Source: WM-3-3 sp041660045 (GTDB lineage Bacteria > Pseudomonadota > Gammaproteobacteria > Methylococcales > Methylomonadaceae). From it: 64,000 nt of DNA. Below the pieces are notes generated by a model. The model was not told the origin of the DNA and ran no database searches. It saw nothing but the letters and a program-made list of their open reading frames with translations. Each line of letters begins with the position of its first letter. Positions within the stretch are counted from its first letter, which is position 1. Where the stretch lies: positions 186,001 through 250,000 of the forward strand of contig JBAZXA010000003.1 of the NCBI GenBank assembly GCA_041660045.1. The letters are read 5' to 3'. Made by a program: the position numbers and the translations under genes. Shown in pieces: positions 54,103 to 63,382 of the stretch.

Positions 54103-55764
54103 TTAGGCGTTAGTAGGGTCTGCAAATTTAAGCAAATTCCTAAAAATAACAGTCTTGTCACCGCCAAGCATAGGCTCCCAAGTTTCAGGGGCGGCATTAA
54201 CATAGGATTGCATATCGGCATCTAGTAAGCCATAAAACACTTCGGCGACAATACGTCCGCCAACCCAACCTAGCTGAGTTTTTGCGCCTATACCTGTAAG
54301 CATTTTCGTTTCATTAAAGTCTTTGTCACCAAAATGTTCAACCAAAGGTGCTTGCGCTTCCGCAAGAATATAAAACCAAAGCGGGGTGTCTTCGACCAGT
54401 TCAGGTTCTATGGGCAAAAACTTAAAATCCCCACTTTTCTCACTGGGTTGGCGGATTACCATATGCTTTTTTTGTAAGATTTTACAAGGCAGCCCTTTTT
54501 CTATGAGTACGTTTGCAATGGCCTGGCCACCTTGTATAAGGTAAGTATTTCCGCGTAAAAGATTAAGTAGGGCTAAAGATGGGCGTGGCGGTTCACCAAC
54601 TTTATCTGGCAGGGTTTCCGGTGCAATGGCGGCGGCTGCTTGTTGCGTCGTTTGTTCCCCTGCAACCTCCTTGCGTGGCAAAACCGCTAATGGGTCTACT
54701 AGGGTTGGATCGAGCTTATAAGCAAATTGCAGGCGGACATTGCCATCTGGGGTTCTATCTGCTGCTTGGCTTCGGTCTTCTTGAGGTTCAAAATTAATAT
54801 CATGGGCTTGGTCTGGGAAAAACCTCCCCCAATGGTCTATCACTTGAGTACTGGGTACAGGGTCAAAACCTAGGAGGCTTTCTGAACCTGCCAAATCTGT
54901 TGGATCTCCGCTGGCTGGAAAAATATCAAAGCGATTTGTCGGCACATAATTCATGCGGTAGCCGGTTCTAACACCTGAATGGCCGAAACGGTAAGCCGCG
55001 GCAACAAATTCACGCGGTAGATTTCCGCGTTTATCTTCAGTGTATAAGGCATAACAACAAGCCCTATCATTAGGTTTTTTTGCTTGCAAATTGCTGAGTA
55101 CAGCAGCTGAAATAATTCGAGGAAGAAAGTCTTCGGTGATGAGTTTTTGGTAACACCAGCGCACTTCATTTTGGGCCGATTCAAAAAGTTTGTTGGGGGT
55201 ATTCCAGTCTTCTGGACTTAAGGTTTTAAGCTGATCAACAACAGCATTGTGATATTTAATAAAGGCCAAATGGATTTGGCTGACGATAGAGTTTTCATCA
55301 TTACGTTTATCTCCGATGATTGCTCTTCCTAACGGGTTTCTGAGCAGGTCTTTTTCTGCAACGTTTGTTGGCTCCCCAGGTAAATGGCCGTTTTTATAAA
55401 GCAATTTTACACCATCATACATATAGGGTTGTGCGTCTGGGCCATCACCATATAGGCAATCTAAGTCTAGCCTGGGTGTTCTAAGATTAGTAGGTTGTGG
55501 GCCTCCTTTGCTAGAGTTTAGCGTAGAGGTGCTATCAAATGTTAAGTCATGATCGATAAATTGGCCAAAGTATGTATATCCGGCCGGGACTAATATATTT
55601 TCTTCTGGATCAGGGCCATCTTTTACGGTATCTGCCTCACCTTTCATTGCCTGAGCAAGTCTGGCTAGGGCACGTGGGTTATAGGGATGTTTTCTGAGGG
55701 GTAATAATGCTGTGAAAGATGCTTCATGTTTACCAACTGTACCATGGCCTAGCTCATTCATCAT
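54103..55764 (-). CDS. Animal-type haem peroxidase family protein
   Basis: A 553-residue protein of the An_peroxidase (peroxidase-cyclooxygenase) superfamily. Motifs are FGQFIDHDLTFDS (distal His in DHD), GDKRNDENSIVSQIHLAFIKYHN, and AYRFGHSGVRTGY (proximal His). No signal peptide is visible, unlike the neighbouring exported haloperoxidases. Bacterial homologues use hydrogen peroxide for oxidation or halogenation. Its start has several closely spaced ATGs (MMNELGHG). Confidence 0.85.
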   Translation of the reverse strand: MMNELGHGTVGKHEASFTALLPLRKHPYNPRALARLAQAMKGEADTVKDGPDPEENILVPAGYTYFGQFIDHDLTFDSTSTLNSSKGGPQPTNLRTPRLDLDCLYGDGPDAQPYMYDGVKLLYKNGHLPGEPTNVAEKDLLRNPLGRAIIGDKRNDENSIVSQIHLAFIKYHNAVVDQLKTLSPEDWNTPNKLFESAQNEVRWCYQKLITEDFLPRIISAAVLSNLQAKKPNDRACCYALYTEDKRGNLPREFVAAAYRFGHSGVRTGYRMNYVPTNRFDIFPASGDPTDLAGSESLLGFDPVPSTQVIDHWGRFFPDQAHDINFEPQEDRSQAADRTPDGNVRLQFAYKLDPTLVDPLAVLPRKEVAGEQTTQQAAAAIAPETLPDKVGEPPRPSLALLNLLRGNTYLIQGGQAIANVLIEKGLPCKILQKKHMVIRQPSEKSGDFKFLPIEPELVEDTPLWFYILAEAQAPLVEHFGDKDFNETKMLTGIGAKTQLGWVGGRIVAEVFYGLLDADMQSYVNAAPETWEPMLGGDKTVIFRNLLKFADPTNA

Positions 55765-56259
55765 TTTCTCCTGGTTTAGGTAATTTCAATTGTGGTTGTT
55801 TATGAGTTGTTTTTTTGGTATTCAACGCCAGCATATCCAATACCTTATTTTGGTATGGAGTATTAATTAACTGAAAATATTAAAAAACTATGCTAAACAA
55901 AGGCCACTATTGTGGATTACACCACAGAACTTTGTAGACTTATGAACTTCGTTAAAGCATTAAGCGCTGGAATTTTAGGTTTTATGGCGTCAAACGAGCC
56001 ACTATGGTTTTTGCTAAGGGGATAAAGGGTTTAAACAAAAATACTTGTCCCCAACTTTATAACCTTTGCTAATCAAGTACTTGTTAATAAAATTATTTTA
56101 ATTGTTACCAACGGTAAAGCGTTGATCGCGTGAACAGCTTACTTTCCGCCAAAATGACAGCTGGATGAGATTAGCTAGGGGCATAAACCAAGTTTTAAAA
56201 GAGACTGATTAGCACAGCCGCGGTTTAAAAACCACGTGCGCGTAAGGCACTAAAAAATC

Positions 56260-56285
56260 GTGAAAATTTCGTAATAATTTAGTGA
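56260..56285. promoter_or_regulatory. GTGA-box element before the lactonase-like remnant
   Basis: Begins GTGAAAATTTCGTA and ends ATTTAGTGA. In the orientation of its gene it resembles the 25-nt element 50576-50600 of haloperoxidase copy 1 (GTGAAATATTGTA ... ATTTAGTGA), with one length difference. Confidence 0.4.
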
Positions 56286-56327
56286 ATAATTACAAAAAAA
56301 TCAAAATTTATTTTGGGGAAGGCTTTT

Positions 56328-56381
56328 ATGAATATTATTTTGTATTTGTTTGTTAAAGCAATGCCCAATTTTTTGTCATAA
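56328..56381 (+). CDS. Possible 17-residue leader peptide
   Basis: ATG at 56328 is preceded at five bases by GGGGAAGG and the frame ends in TAA after 17 codons (MNIILYLFVKAMPNFLS). A hairpin begins seven bases later. It may be a leader peptide of the decayed gene downstream, or chance. Confidence 0.25.
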   Translation: MNIILYLFVKAMPNFLS

Positions 56382-56560
56382 AGGGTCGGCATTCCAAGGC
56401 TAAATTCAGCAAAGCATGATTGGGGAATGCCTTAATAATGTCAAACATTTAACAAAACGACAGCGTTTTTTATTCCAGATACTGGCACTAATATGAGTGC
56501 TTAGGCCAGTGCAAATTTTTAGTTTTTGAACTTAATGCTGAACAATTTAGGGTGCTTAAA

Positions 56561-56875
56561 ATGAATACCCACACAAATACTAAAAAACATCTTAAGTTTT
56601 ATCTGACGTTAAGTTTTTTTCATTGATTATTGGAAGTGCAGCCATTTCGCCCAATGTGATGAAAATGATCAAGGGGCAGTCTTTACCATGACCAACGCTC
56701 CAACCGGCAACGCGGTGCTTATGTATAAACGCGATCAGGCCGGAACATTACAAGCCGGATTGAGCTTTTTTACGGTTGGTAAAGGGTCGGGAGGTCGTGA
56801 ACCGGATTTTGGGTTAGGCAATGCGGGTGCATTAGTACTAAATGAGGCAACAGCCTGCGTTAAGCATACAGCCTA
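56561..56875 (+). pseudogene. Truncated, frameshifted lactonase-like beta-propeller gene
   Basis: An ATG opens a signal-peptide-like start (MNTHTNTKKHLKFYL), which ends quickly in a stop. In another frame comes a typical first blade of the lactonase-family propeller: DQGAVFTMTNAPTGNAVLMY, then GREPDFGLGNAGALVLNEA, after which the frame closes. Intact family members are around 350-400 residues, so most of the gene is missing. Small reading-frame changes separate the signal peptide and blade. Confidence 0.7.
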
Positions 56876-56929
56876 AATTTTCTAAGCCAGATTATTAACT
56901 GATGTGTTCACTTTTAGAATGACCATATA

Positions 56930-56970
56930 ACTATCATATAATATTAATATAATTAACATTTTATGATAGT
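56930..56970. promoter_or_regulatory. Inverted repeat ahead of the ribbon-helix-helix gene
   Basis: A perfect 9-bp inverted repeat, ACTATCATA and TATGATAGT, flanks 23 AT-rich bases. It lies about 33 bases before the RHH start codon, where RHH autorepressors usually bind. Confidence 0.6.
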
Positions 56971-57003
56971 ATTTTAATTTTTAATTAATGCCTAAAATTC
57001 CCA

Positions 57004-57192
57004 ATGGAAACTAATACTGCCCGTTTAACTTTGTTGATCGACCCAGAAAAAAAACGGCAATTCGAGCAGATTTGCACCGCCCAGGATTTAACATCGTCTC
57101 AAGTAGTGCGCAAAATGATCAGGGATTACATTGACCAGCATTCTGATTTAATTGACCTAAAAAAATTGGCAGAAGAACGCATTGACAGTTGA
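57004..57192 (+). CDS. Ribbon-helix-helix (CopG/Arc) DNA-binding protein
   Basis: A 62-residue protein. The N-terminal strand TARLTLLIDPEKKRQFEQI, then TSSQVVRKMIRDYIDQH, is the classic RHH fold. Such proteins are often antitoxins or autorepressors. Its stop lies inside the start region of a downstream GNAT-type pseudogene, and a perfect inverted repeat precedes it; the arrangement recalls RHH-GNAT toxin-antitoxin pairs, but the acetyltransferase is broken and not clearly of the toxin type. Confidence 0.75.
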   Translation: METNTARLTLLIDPEKKRQFEQICTAQDLTSSQVVRKMIRDYIDQHSDLIDLKKLAEERIDS

Positions 57193-57564
57193 GATTGCTA
57201 CCTTACAAGGCAAGGATTTTTCTGCCACCAATGCCCTGTGGAATTTTACTAAGGGCATCATTTTGCGGGAGGTAGGCTATCCTGAAAACTTTAAGCGTTT
57301 ACTGGAGAGAAACCTAAACTGCTGTTTTGCGGCTGGGCAAAACTATAAACTATTGGTCGGTACCCTACTTGCAGGCCAAGAAAGCAGACGAGGCTACTAT
57401 ATCATTTAGCGGTCAAGCGCAGTTTTGATAGGCAAAGTACAGGCCGGCGGCTAGTTGAAAAATCGTTATCGGCCATGCCGGCGCAAAGGTCCAATAAACG
57501 CCATGCCTATGTCAAACAACACAATGTTACGGCTTCTGTGTTTAGGAAAATAGGGATGGGATAG
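57182..57564 (+). pseudogene. Frameshifted GNAT-family acetyltransferase
   Basis: The first 74 codons read as a GNAT N-terminus (VEIATLQGKDFSATNALW, then NLNCCFAAGQNYKLLVGTLL). The frame then ends, but another frame continues at YHLAVKRSFDRQSTGRRLVE and SLSAMPAQRSNKRHAYVKQ, the acetyl-CoA binding part. The break is at about 57395-57406 and is explained by loss of one base. The TTG start overlaps the RHH gene by about ten bases. Confidence 0.75.
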
Positions 57565-57721
57565 GCGGTTGGATATCTGTGTTTATTCGTCTCTTAATTA
57601 TTGACTACACGGCACAAAAAATGGATACACATCGCAAGATATGCTGTGGAGCATATTCTAAGCAAATACTAAACTCGCTAGCTTAGGTGCTTCGGGTCAT
57701 CTTGAAAGGACTGAAATCCCT

Positions 57722-59317
57722 ATGAATAAATCTGCTCTGCCCACACTTGAACAAACTGGTTTGGCTAGCTTAAAAGAGAACTGGAAAGCGGACTTACGGT
57801 CTGGTTTTCTGGTGTTTTTAATTGCTTTACCGTTAAGCCTTGGGGTTGCTATCGCTGCTGGCTTTCCGCCGTCGGCAGGCCTTATTTCCGCTATAGTCGG
57901 GGGTTTATTGGTGTCACGGATTAGCGGCTCACACCTAACAATTAACGGCCCGGCTGCAGGATTAATAGTTGTTATATTAGCAGCCGTGCAAGCCTTGGGC
58001 GAAGGCGATGCCTTGGCTGGATACGGCTATACCTTGGCGGCAATTGTTGTCTCCGGTGCTTTACAAATAGTGATGGGGAAATTTAAGGCAGGCCAGTTAA
58101 GTGCCTTTTTCCCCGCATCCGTGGTGCATGGCATGTTAGCTGCGATTGGTCTGATCATCATTGCCACCCAAAGCCATGTTATGTTGGGTGTCACACCAGA
58201 TTCCAGCAGCCTGTTTTCGACTATCTTACAAATTCCGCATAGTGTGCTTAACATTGAGCCGGAAATTTTTCTTATCAGCTTTTTAAGCTTATTGATACTG
58301 GTTATTTGGCCGCTAGTCGGAAGCAACGTTCCAGCACCTATCATTGTAGTGCTGGTGGGTATGTTGTTCGCGTGGCATTTTGATTTGGGTCACGTTAGGG
58401 CTGCTAACGGATCGAAATTCCTGGTGTCGATTTCCGATAATTTTTCGGCCGACTTTTACTTCCCTGACTTCTCCAAATTTTTCACCGTCGCCTTTTGGGA
58501 AGCAGTTGTCAGTATCAGTTTGGTGGGCAGCCTGGAAACATTGTTGAGTGCTACAGCAGTTGATAAATTGGATCCTTATAAACGCACTTGTGATCTTGAC
58601 CGTGATTTAAGCGCAGTGGGGATCGGCAATATGGTGGCTGGTTTTATAGGTGGCTTTCCCATGATTGCTGAAATTGTCCGTAGCTCAGAGAATGTTAATA
58701 ATGGGGCAAAAACTAACTGGGCGAATTTTTTTCATGGCGTCTGTTTGTTACTGTTTTTAGTCTTGTTTCCAGGATTGATCCAGAGCATCCCCTTGGCTTC
58801 ATTAGCGGCGGTATTAGTTGTTACCGGCTATCGTTTGGCTTCGCCCAAAGTATTTGCCAGGGTCATGGATGTTGGCAAAGAACAGTTGTTAATGTTTGTG
58901 GTCACCATTATCGGCGTGTTGGCGGTCGATTTATTGGCAGGCGTCGCCCTGGGCATAGTGGTAAAGCTGGCTATTAACCTTAAGCGGGGCGTTTGGCTTA
59001 GCAATTTGTTTAAGATTCATTTTACCGTTCGGCAACCCGATAATAATACATTGCTGATCACGTTGTCCGGTTCGGCATTGTTTTCAAACTTCTTGCCGTT
59101 AAAAAATGCGCTTGCAGGCCTTGAACCCGGCAAAACGATTATTTTTGATTTTACAGACGGTTACCTAATCGATCATACCGTTATGGAATTTATCCACGAT
59201 TTTAGTCTGGACTATGAAGCTCAGGGCGGACATTGTCAGACTATAGGTAAAGCGTTGGCAACCTCTTCTGATCACGCGCTAGCTGCACGCTTAATGACAG
59301 CGGATGATAGGCAATGA
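57722..59317 (+). CDS. SulP-family anion transporter with STAS domain
   Basis: A 531-residue membrane protein. It opens with a SulP core (DLRSGFLVFLIALPLSLGVA, then ISGSHLTINGPAAGLIVVIL), has around ten further transmembrane segments, and ends in a cytoplasmic STAS-like domain (about residues 435-531, TLLITLSGSALFSNFLPLKN). SulP proteins move sulfate, bicarbonate, fumarate or other anions; the substrate is not identifiable here. It is monocistronic. Confidence 0.87.
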   Translation: MNKSALPTLEQTGLASLKENWKADLRSGFLVFLIALPLSLGVAIAAGFPPSAGLISAIVGGLLVSRISGSHLTINGPAAGLIVVILAAVQALGEGDALAGYGYTLAAIVVSGALQIVMGKFKAGQLSAFFPASVVHGMLAAIGLIIIATQSHVMLGVTPDSSSLFSTILQIPHSVLNIEPEIFLISFLSLLILVIWPLVGSNVPAPIIVVLVGMLFAWHFDLGHVRAANGSKFLVSISDNFSADFYFPDFSKFFTVAFWEAVVSISLVGSLETLLSATAVDKLDPYKRTCDLDRDLSAVGIGNMVAGFIGGFPMIAEIVRSSENVNNGAKTNWANFFHGVCLLLFLVLFPGLIQSIPLASLAAVLVVTGYRLASPKVFARVMDVGKEQLLMFVVTIIGVLAVDLLAGVALGIVVKLAINLKRGVWLSNLFKIHFTVRQPDNNTLLITLSGSALFSNFLPLKNALAGLEPGKTIIFDFTDGYLIDHTVMEFIHDFSLDYEAQGGHCQTIGKALATSSDHALAARLMTADDRQ

Positions 59318-59447
59318 TTATTGTGGCTTGAGTCATGCCATGAAAACTAGCGTATGACAAGCGCCATTAAAGTTACCCTGTCACTAAAAAACCTTAATTG
59401 AGAAGTTCATGATCCTTAGTTTAAACGCTTACCTTATAAAGCTTGGA

Positions 59448-62400
59448 TCAAACTTGCCCACCTACACCTTTAAATTTTTCAACAAAAGCGGCAATTTTTT
59501 GGAAGACACTTTGTTTTTTGCTTAAGTATTGCGGATTAAGCGGGCTCATTTTAGGCAGGATTGCGTTGAGCTCAGTGCCGTTTTCACTGGCATACTCACG
59601 TTTTAACGATGTGCTGATATAACGTTTAGCGGCTTCTGCATTCAGGTTTTCAGCACTAATTAATTCTTCTGCTTCACGTTGTTGTTCAGCTTGGGCAAAG
59701 CTAAAGAAAGCATCAATAATGCTGGCTTTGTCGATAATGTTGTCCAAGTTGGTTTGGTTAATAAAATCAACCAGCAAACTTTCTTTGGCACGGTTGCCTA
59801 AGCTGGCACGAATTAAACGGCGCACTTCTTCAACCAATGTCGCTTTATCTTTAAGCTTTTTATTGTGCTCGAAAATTAATTCCAGAATGTAATCCAGGTT
59901 GATCTCTTGTGATTTAAGCAGATCAACTTCAAACACCACATCATCCCAATCAATGCTAGAGGTATCTTTTTCGGCAGCAGATTTTTCACGGCGCAGCCAA
60001 TCACGAATATCGTTATAAGTTGAACGGTAGTCTTGAATAGTGCGCTCGGCTGGTGTTTTTATCGCTTGCATAGCCACTAAGTCGGCATCGCTTAAATAGT
60101 GCTTAGCTTTAAAAGCCTCTACGGCTGTAGGGTCGGTTATATCTAAGCTTTGTAAGGCTTTTAAGCCCGCAAATTCGTCGTAGTTTTGCAGTACATTCTC
60201 AACCCGCAAATATTCACCAAATAATTTAGCGAAGTCTTTTTTGTCTTTTTCTTTAACGATTGTCTCAGGGTTAGGAAAATGTTGTTGCAACTCCGCCACC
60301 ACCTCCAAATAACCACGCCGTGCTTCACCTGTTGCCACATCGGTAAAGCCTTGCATGTATTCCTTGTAGCTTTTCTCCAGCACCACGTTTTTAGTGTTGT
60401 TATCACCAAATAAGGTAATGGCATCAATTGTGGCTTGCTCTAAATCGCGGAAGGTGACGATATTGCCAAAGGTCTTGGTGGCATCATAAATGCGGTTAGT
60501 GCGTGAATAGGCTTGTATCAAGCCGTGATAGCGCAGGTTTTTATCCACAAATAAGGTGTTCAGGGTGGGCGCATCAAAGCCTGTTAAAAACATACCTACC
60601 ACAATCAGCAAATCAACTTCTTGATTTTTTACCCGCATGGCAAGGTCGCGGTAATAGTTTTGAAATTGTTTGCTATCAACGCCGTAATTGGTTTTAAACA
60701 GCGCGTTATAGTCCGCAATGGCCACACTTAAAAACTCTTTAGCGCTGCTATCCATTGCTGAGAGTTCAAAGCTTTCATCAAGAATATCCCCTACCGCATC
60801 TTGCTCTTCATTGGCCGCAAAAGAAAAAATGGTGGCAATGTTAAACGTTTTATTATTACTGTCTTTTTGTAACTGCTTAAACGCCTCATAGTACAACTTG
60901 GCTGCATCCACACTGCTCACGGCAAACAGGGCATTAAAGCCTTTACCATTGGCTTGCAGGCGATGCGTTTTTTGCCTAAAGTTGTTTAAGATGTACTGCG
61001 AAATTTCTCGAATACGCTCGGGGTGCAATAAGGCTAGTTTGTTTTCTGCCGCCGTGAGTTTCGTCTGATCTTGTTCGGTTTCAATCGCGTTAAACTGTGG
61101 GCGTACATCGTTGTAGTCCACTTTAAATTTCAAGACTTTTTCATCGCGAATGGCATCAGTAATCACATAAGCATGCAACTCACGCCCAAACACGCTGGCA
61201 GTGGTTTCTGCACCCAAGGCGTTTTGTGGAAAAATAGGCGTACCGGTAAAACCAAACTGGTAGAATTTTTTGAATTTTTTCTTTAAGTTTTTTTGGGCTT
61301 CGCCAAATTGACTACGGTGGCATTCATCAAAAATAAAGACGACTTGCTTGTTATAAACGGCTAAGTCGCCTTCGCTTTTCATCAGGTTGTTGAGTTTTTG
61401 GATGGTGGTGACGATGATTTTGTTGTCATCCTTATCCAGGTTGCGTTTGAGGCCGGCGGTGCTGTCTGAGCCATTAACGCTTTCCGGCGAAAAGCGCTGG
61501 TATTCCTTCATGGTTTGGTAATCGAGGTCTTTACGGTCCACCACAAAAAAAACCTTATCAATAAACGCAAGCTCGGTCGCCAAGCGCGCTGCTTTAAAGC
61601 TGGTTAAGGTTTTGCCTGAACCCGTGGTATGCCAAATAAAACCACCACCTTCAAGCGAACTCCAGTTTTTTGCCTGATAAGCACAATTTATTTTCCACAA
61701 AATGCGCTCGGTTGCGGCAATTTGGTAGGGGCGCATCACCAGCAGCGTATTGCTGACATCAAACACAGAAAATGTAAGCAGCACATTCAACAAAGTATTT
61801 TTCTGAAAAAACGTCGCGGTAAAATCTTTTAAGTCTTTAATCAAGGTATTGTCTGACTTCGCCCAATTCATGGTGAAATCAAAACTGTTTTTATCGCGCT
61901 TGGTGGTATTGGCAAAATAACGGCTATCGGAACCGTTGGAAATCACGAAAAGCTGCAAATATTTAAACAGTGAATTGTCTTTATTAAAACTCTCTTTACT
62001 ATAGCGGTGTACTTGGTTAAAGGCTTCGCGTATGGCCACACCGCGTTTTTTCAACTCAATTTGCACCAAGGGCAAACCATTTACCAAAACGGTGACATCA
62101 TAACGATTAGCCTGCGAGCCTTTTTGTTCAAACTGCTTAATCACCTGTACTTTATTACGGGCAATATTTTTCTTATCCAATAGGACAATATTTTGGATAT
62201 GCCCATCATCAAAGACAAAATCGTGGATATAGTCGTCATGAACTTTACGGGTTTTATCAATGCGGTTATCGCTAGGCTTATCTAAATATTCCACAACAAA
62301 ACGCAGCCATTCACCCTCTAAAAACTGCACATTGTTCAGGGCTTGCAAAGCCACTCGCACATTGGCCAGCAGCTTCTCAGGCGTGTTTAAATCGGGCGCA

Positions 62401-62549
62401 TAGTCATAACCCTGATTCTGCAAATCCTGAATGAATTCGCGCTCCAAATCGTATTCGCTTTGGTAGCTTTCGCTAACTTTATAGTCCTTTATGTATTTAT
62501 CCAGAACGATGAAGTTATTAGATTCGGCAATGGTCTTATAGTCGGTCAC
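59448..62549 (-). CDS. hsdR: Type I restriction enzyme R subunit (HsdR)
   Basis: A 1033-residue restriction subunit. The N-terminal PD-(D/E)xK nuclease has YDVTVLVNGLPLVQIELKKRG (catalytic Asp, and Glu-x-Lys in ELK). The translocase follows with Walker A HTTGSGKTLTSFK, Walker B FIFDECHRSQFGE, TGTPIF and the helicase C domain (AYSRTNRIYD). It cleaves DNA away from the recognition site when joined to HsdM and HsdS, which are not in the window. It overlaps the DUF1016 gene by four bases and should be in the same transcript. Confidence 0.93.
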   Translation of the reverse strand: MTDYKTIAESNNFIVLDKYIKDYKVSESYQSEYDLEREFIQDLQNQGYDYAPDLNTPEKLLANVRVALQALNNVQFLEGEWLRFVVEYLDKPSDNRIDKTRKVHDDYIHDFVFDDGHIQNIVLLDKKNIARNKVQVIKQFEQKGSQANRYDVTVLVNGLPLVQIELKKRGVAIREAFNQVHRYSKESFNKDNSLFKYLQLFVISNGSDSRYFANTTKRDKNSFDFTMNWAKSDNTLIKDLKDFTATFFQKNTLLNVLLTFSVFDVSNTLLVMRPYQIAATERILWKINCAYQAKNWSSLEGGGFIWHTTGSGKTLTSFKAARLATELAFIDKVFFVVDRKDLDYQTMKEYQRFSPESVNGSDSTAGLKRNLDKDDNKIIVTTIQKLNNLMKSEGDLAVYNKQVVFIFDECHRSQFGEAQKNLKKKFKKFYQFGFTGTPIFPQNALGAETTASVFGRELHAYVITDAIRDEKVLKFKVDYNDVRPQFNAIETEQDQTKLTAAENKLALLHPERIREISQYILNNFRQKTHRLQANGKGFNALFAVSSVDAAKLYYEAFKQLQKDSNNKTFNIATIFSFAANEEQDAVGDILDESFELSAMDSSAKEFLSVAIADYNALFKTNYGVDSKQFQNYYRDLAMRVKNQEVDLLIVVGMFLTGFDAPTLNTLFVDKNLRYHGLIQAYSRTNRIYDATKTFGNIVTFRDLEQATIDAITLFGDNNTKNVVLEKSYKEYMQGFTDVATGEARRGYLEVVAELQQHFPNPETIVKEKDKKDFAKLFGEYLRVENVLQNYDEFAGLKALQSLDITDPTAVEAFKAKHYLSDADLVAMQAIKTPAERTIQDYRSTYNDIRDWLRREKSAAEKDTSSIDWDDVVFEVDLLKSQEINLDYILELIFEHNKKLKDKATLVEEVRRLIRASLGNRAKESLLVDFINQTNLDNIIDKASIIDAFFSFAQAEQQREAEELISAENLNAEAAKRYISTSLKREYASENGTELNAILPKMSPLNPQYLSKKQSVFQKIAAFVEKFKGVGGQV

Positions 62550-63382
62550 TGGTTTGATTCTCCGTATCCCTGTGCGAGTTCGCTTTCAATCTCTTGCACC
62601 GTTGGCAACTGTGACTGCACTGACAAGGGAATATCTTTGGTGATGAGCGAACTCACCCCCATGGGCTTGTTGATGTCACGCAAGGCATATTCCACGCCAT
62701 TTACGGCCAAGGGGTATTGCCGCCCAAGGAAGGCAAAGCCCTTGCCTAGCTCCAGCAAAAAGCGGGTGATCTGTGCCACCAGCTGGTTTTCGATATCGCG
62801 TTCAATCGCCTGTGGTGCGAGGGTCAGAAAATCGAATACATAAGGGTCTTTCAGGCTCTGTTGCACCAGTTCAGATTGGGGTGCTGGCAAAGTTTGAGCA
62901 AAATTGCCAATCGCCTTGCCCTCGCGCTCGTGAAAACGCTGCTCAATTTGCCACGCTAGCACCGTGCGGCTCCAGCCATGCTCGATGCAGGCCTGCGCGT
63001 ACAGCAAAACCAGCTCCACCGACTTGACCTTGGCCAACAAGGTGCGCACATGCCCCCACGGCATTTGTCCCACAGGCTGTGGGACAAATTCAAACTGCGG
63101 ACTGAAGAAGGCATAAAACTGCCGCATGGCAAACAGGCTAGTACGAGAGAAGCCCTTCATGCCGGGATAAGTGGCCTGCAAGTCCAGCGCCATTTGCTCC
63201 ACTACCGCCGAACCCCAAGCGCGCTCGCGTTGCCACGCCTCCAGCTGGCGGCCAATGTCCCAATACAGGTTCAACAACTCCGTATTAACCGCAAATACCG
63301 CACGGGTTTGCGATGTTTGAATACGCTGTTTAATGACTGCCAGACCCTGACGATAATCGCTGTGGTGGGTAATTTCGCTCAT
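62546..63382 (-). CDS. DUF1016/YhcG-family protein lacking its nuclease core
   Basis: A 278-residue YhcG-like protein. The DUF1016 N-terminal half is intact (SQTRAVFAVNTELLNLYWDI; GRQLEAWQRERAWGS) and the start of the C-terminal domain is normal (DPYVFDFLTLAPQA; FLLELGKGFAFLGRQYPLAV). It then jumps to the terminal part (VEYALRDINKPMGVSS). By comparison with YhcG relatives around 70-75 residues, including the PD-(D/E)xK residues, are missing. Its ATG at 63382 overlaps the stop of the RhuM remnant. Nuclease activity is doubtful. Confidence 0.8.
   Translation of the reverse strand: MSEITHHSDYRQGLAVIKQRIQTSQTRAVFAVNTELLNLYWDIGRQLEAWQRERAWGSAVVEQMALDLQATYPGMKGFSRTSLFAMRQFYAFFSPQFEFVPQPVGQMPWGHVRTLLAKVKSVELVLLYAQACIEHGWSRTVLAWQIEQRFHEREGKAIGNFAQTLPAPQSELVQQSLKDPYVFDFLTLAPQAIERDIENQLVAQITRFLLELGKGFAFLGRQYPLAVNGVEYALRDINKPMGVSSLITKDIPLSVQSQLPTVQEIESELAQGYGESNQ

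Larger units (their letters stand above)
55765..56560. other. Long gap with a promoter-like element, a short frame and a hairpin
   Basis: It holds a 26-nt element at 56260-56285 related to the haloperoxidase copy 1 promoter, a 17-codon frame with a GGGGAAGG Shine-Dalgarno at 56328, and an 8-bp GGCATTCC/GGAATGCC hairpin at 56388-56431. No other gene is evident. Confidence 0.45.

Noticed and set aside
57722..59317. DabA-like or carbonic anhydrase partner gene for the transporter
   Set aside because: The motifs are of the SulP-STAS type, and no partner gene is adjacent.
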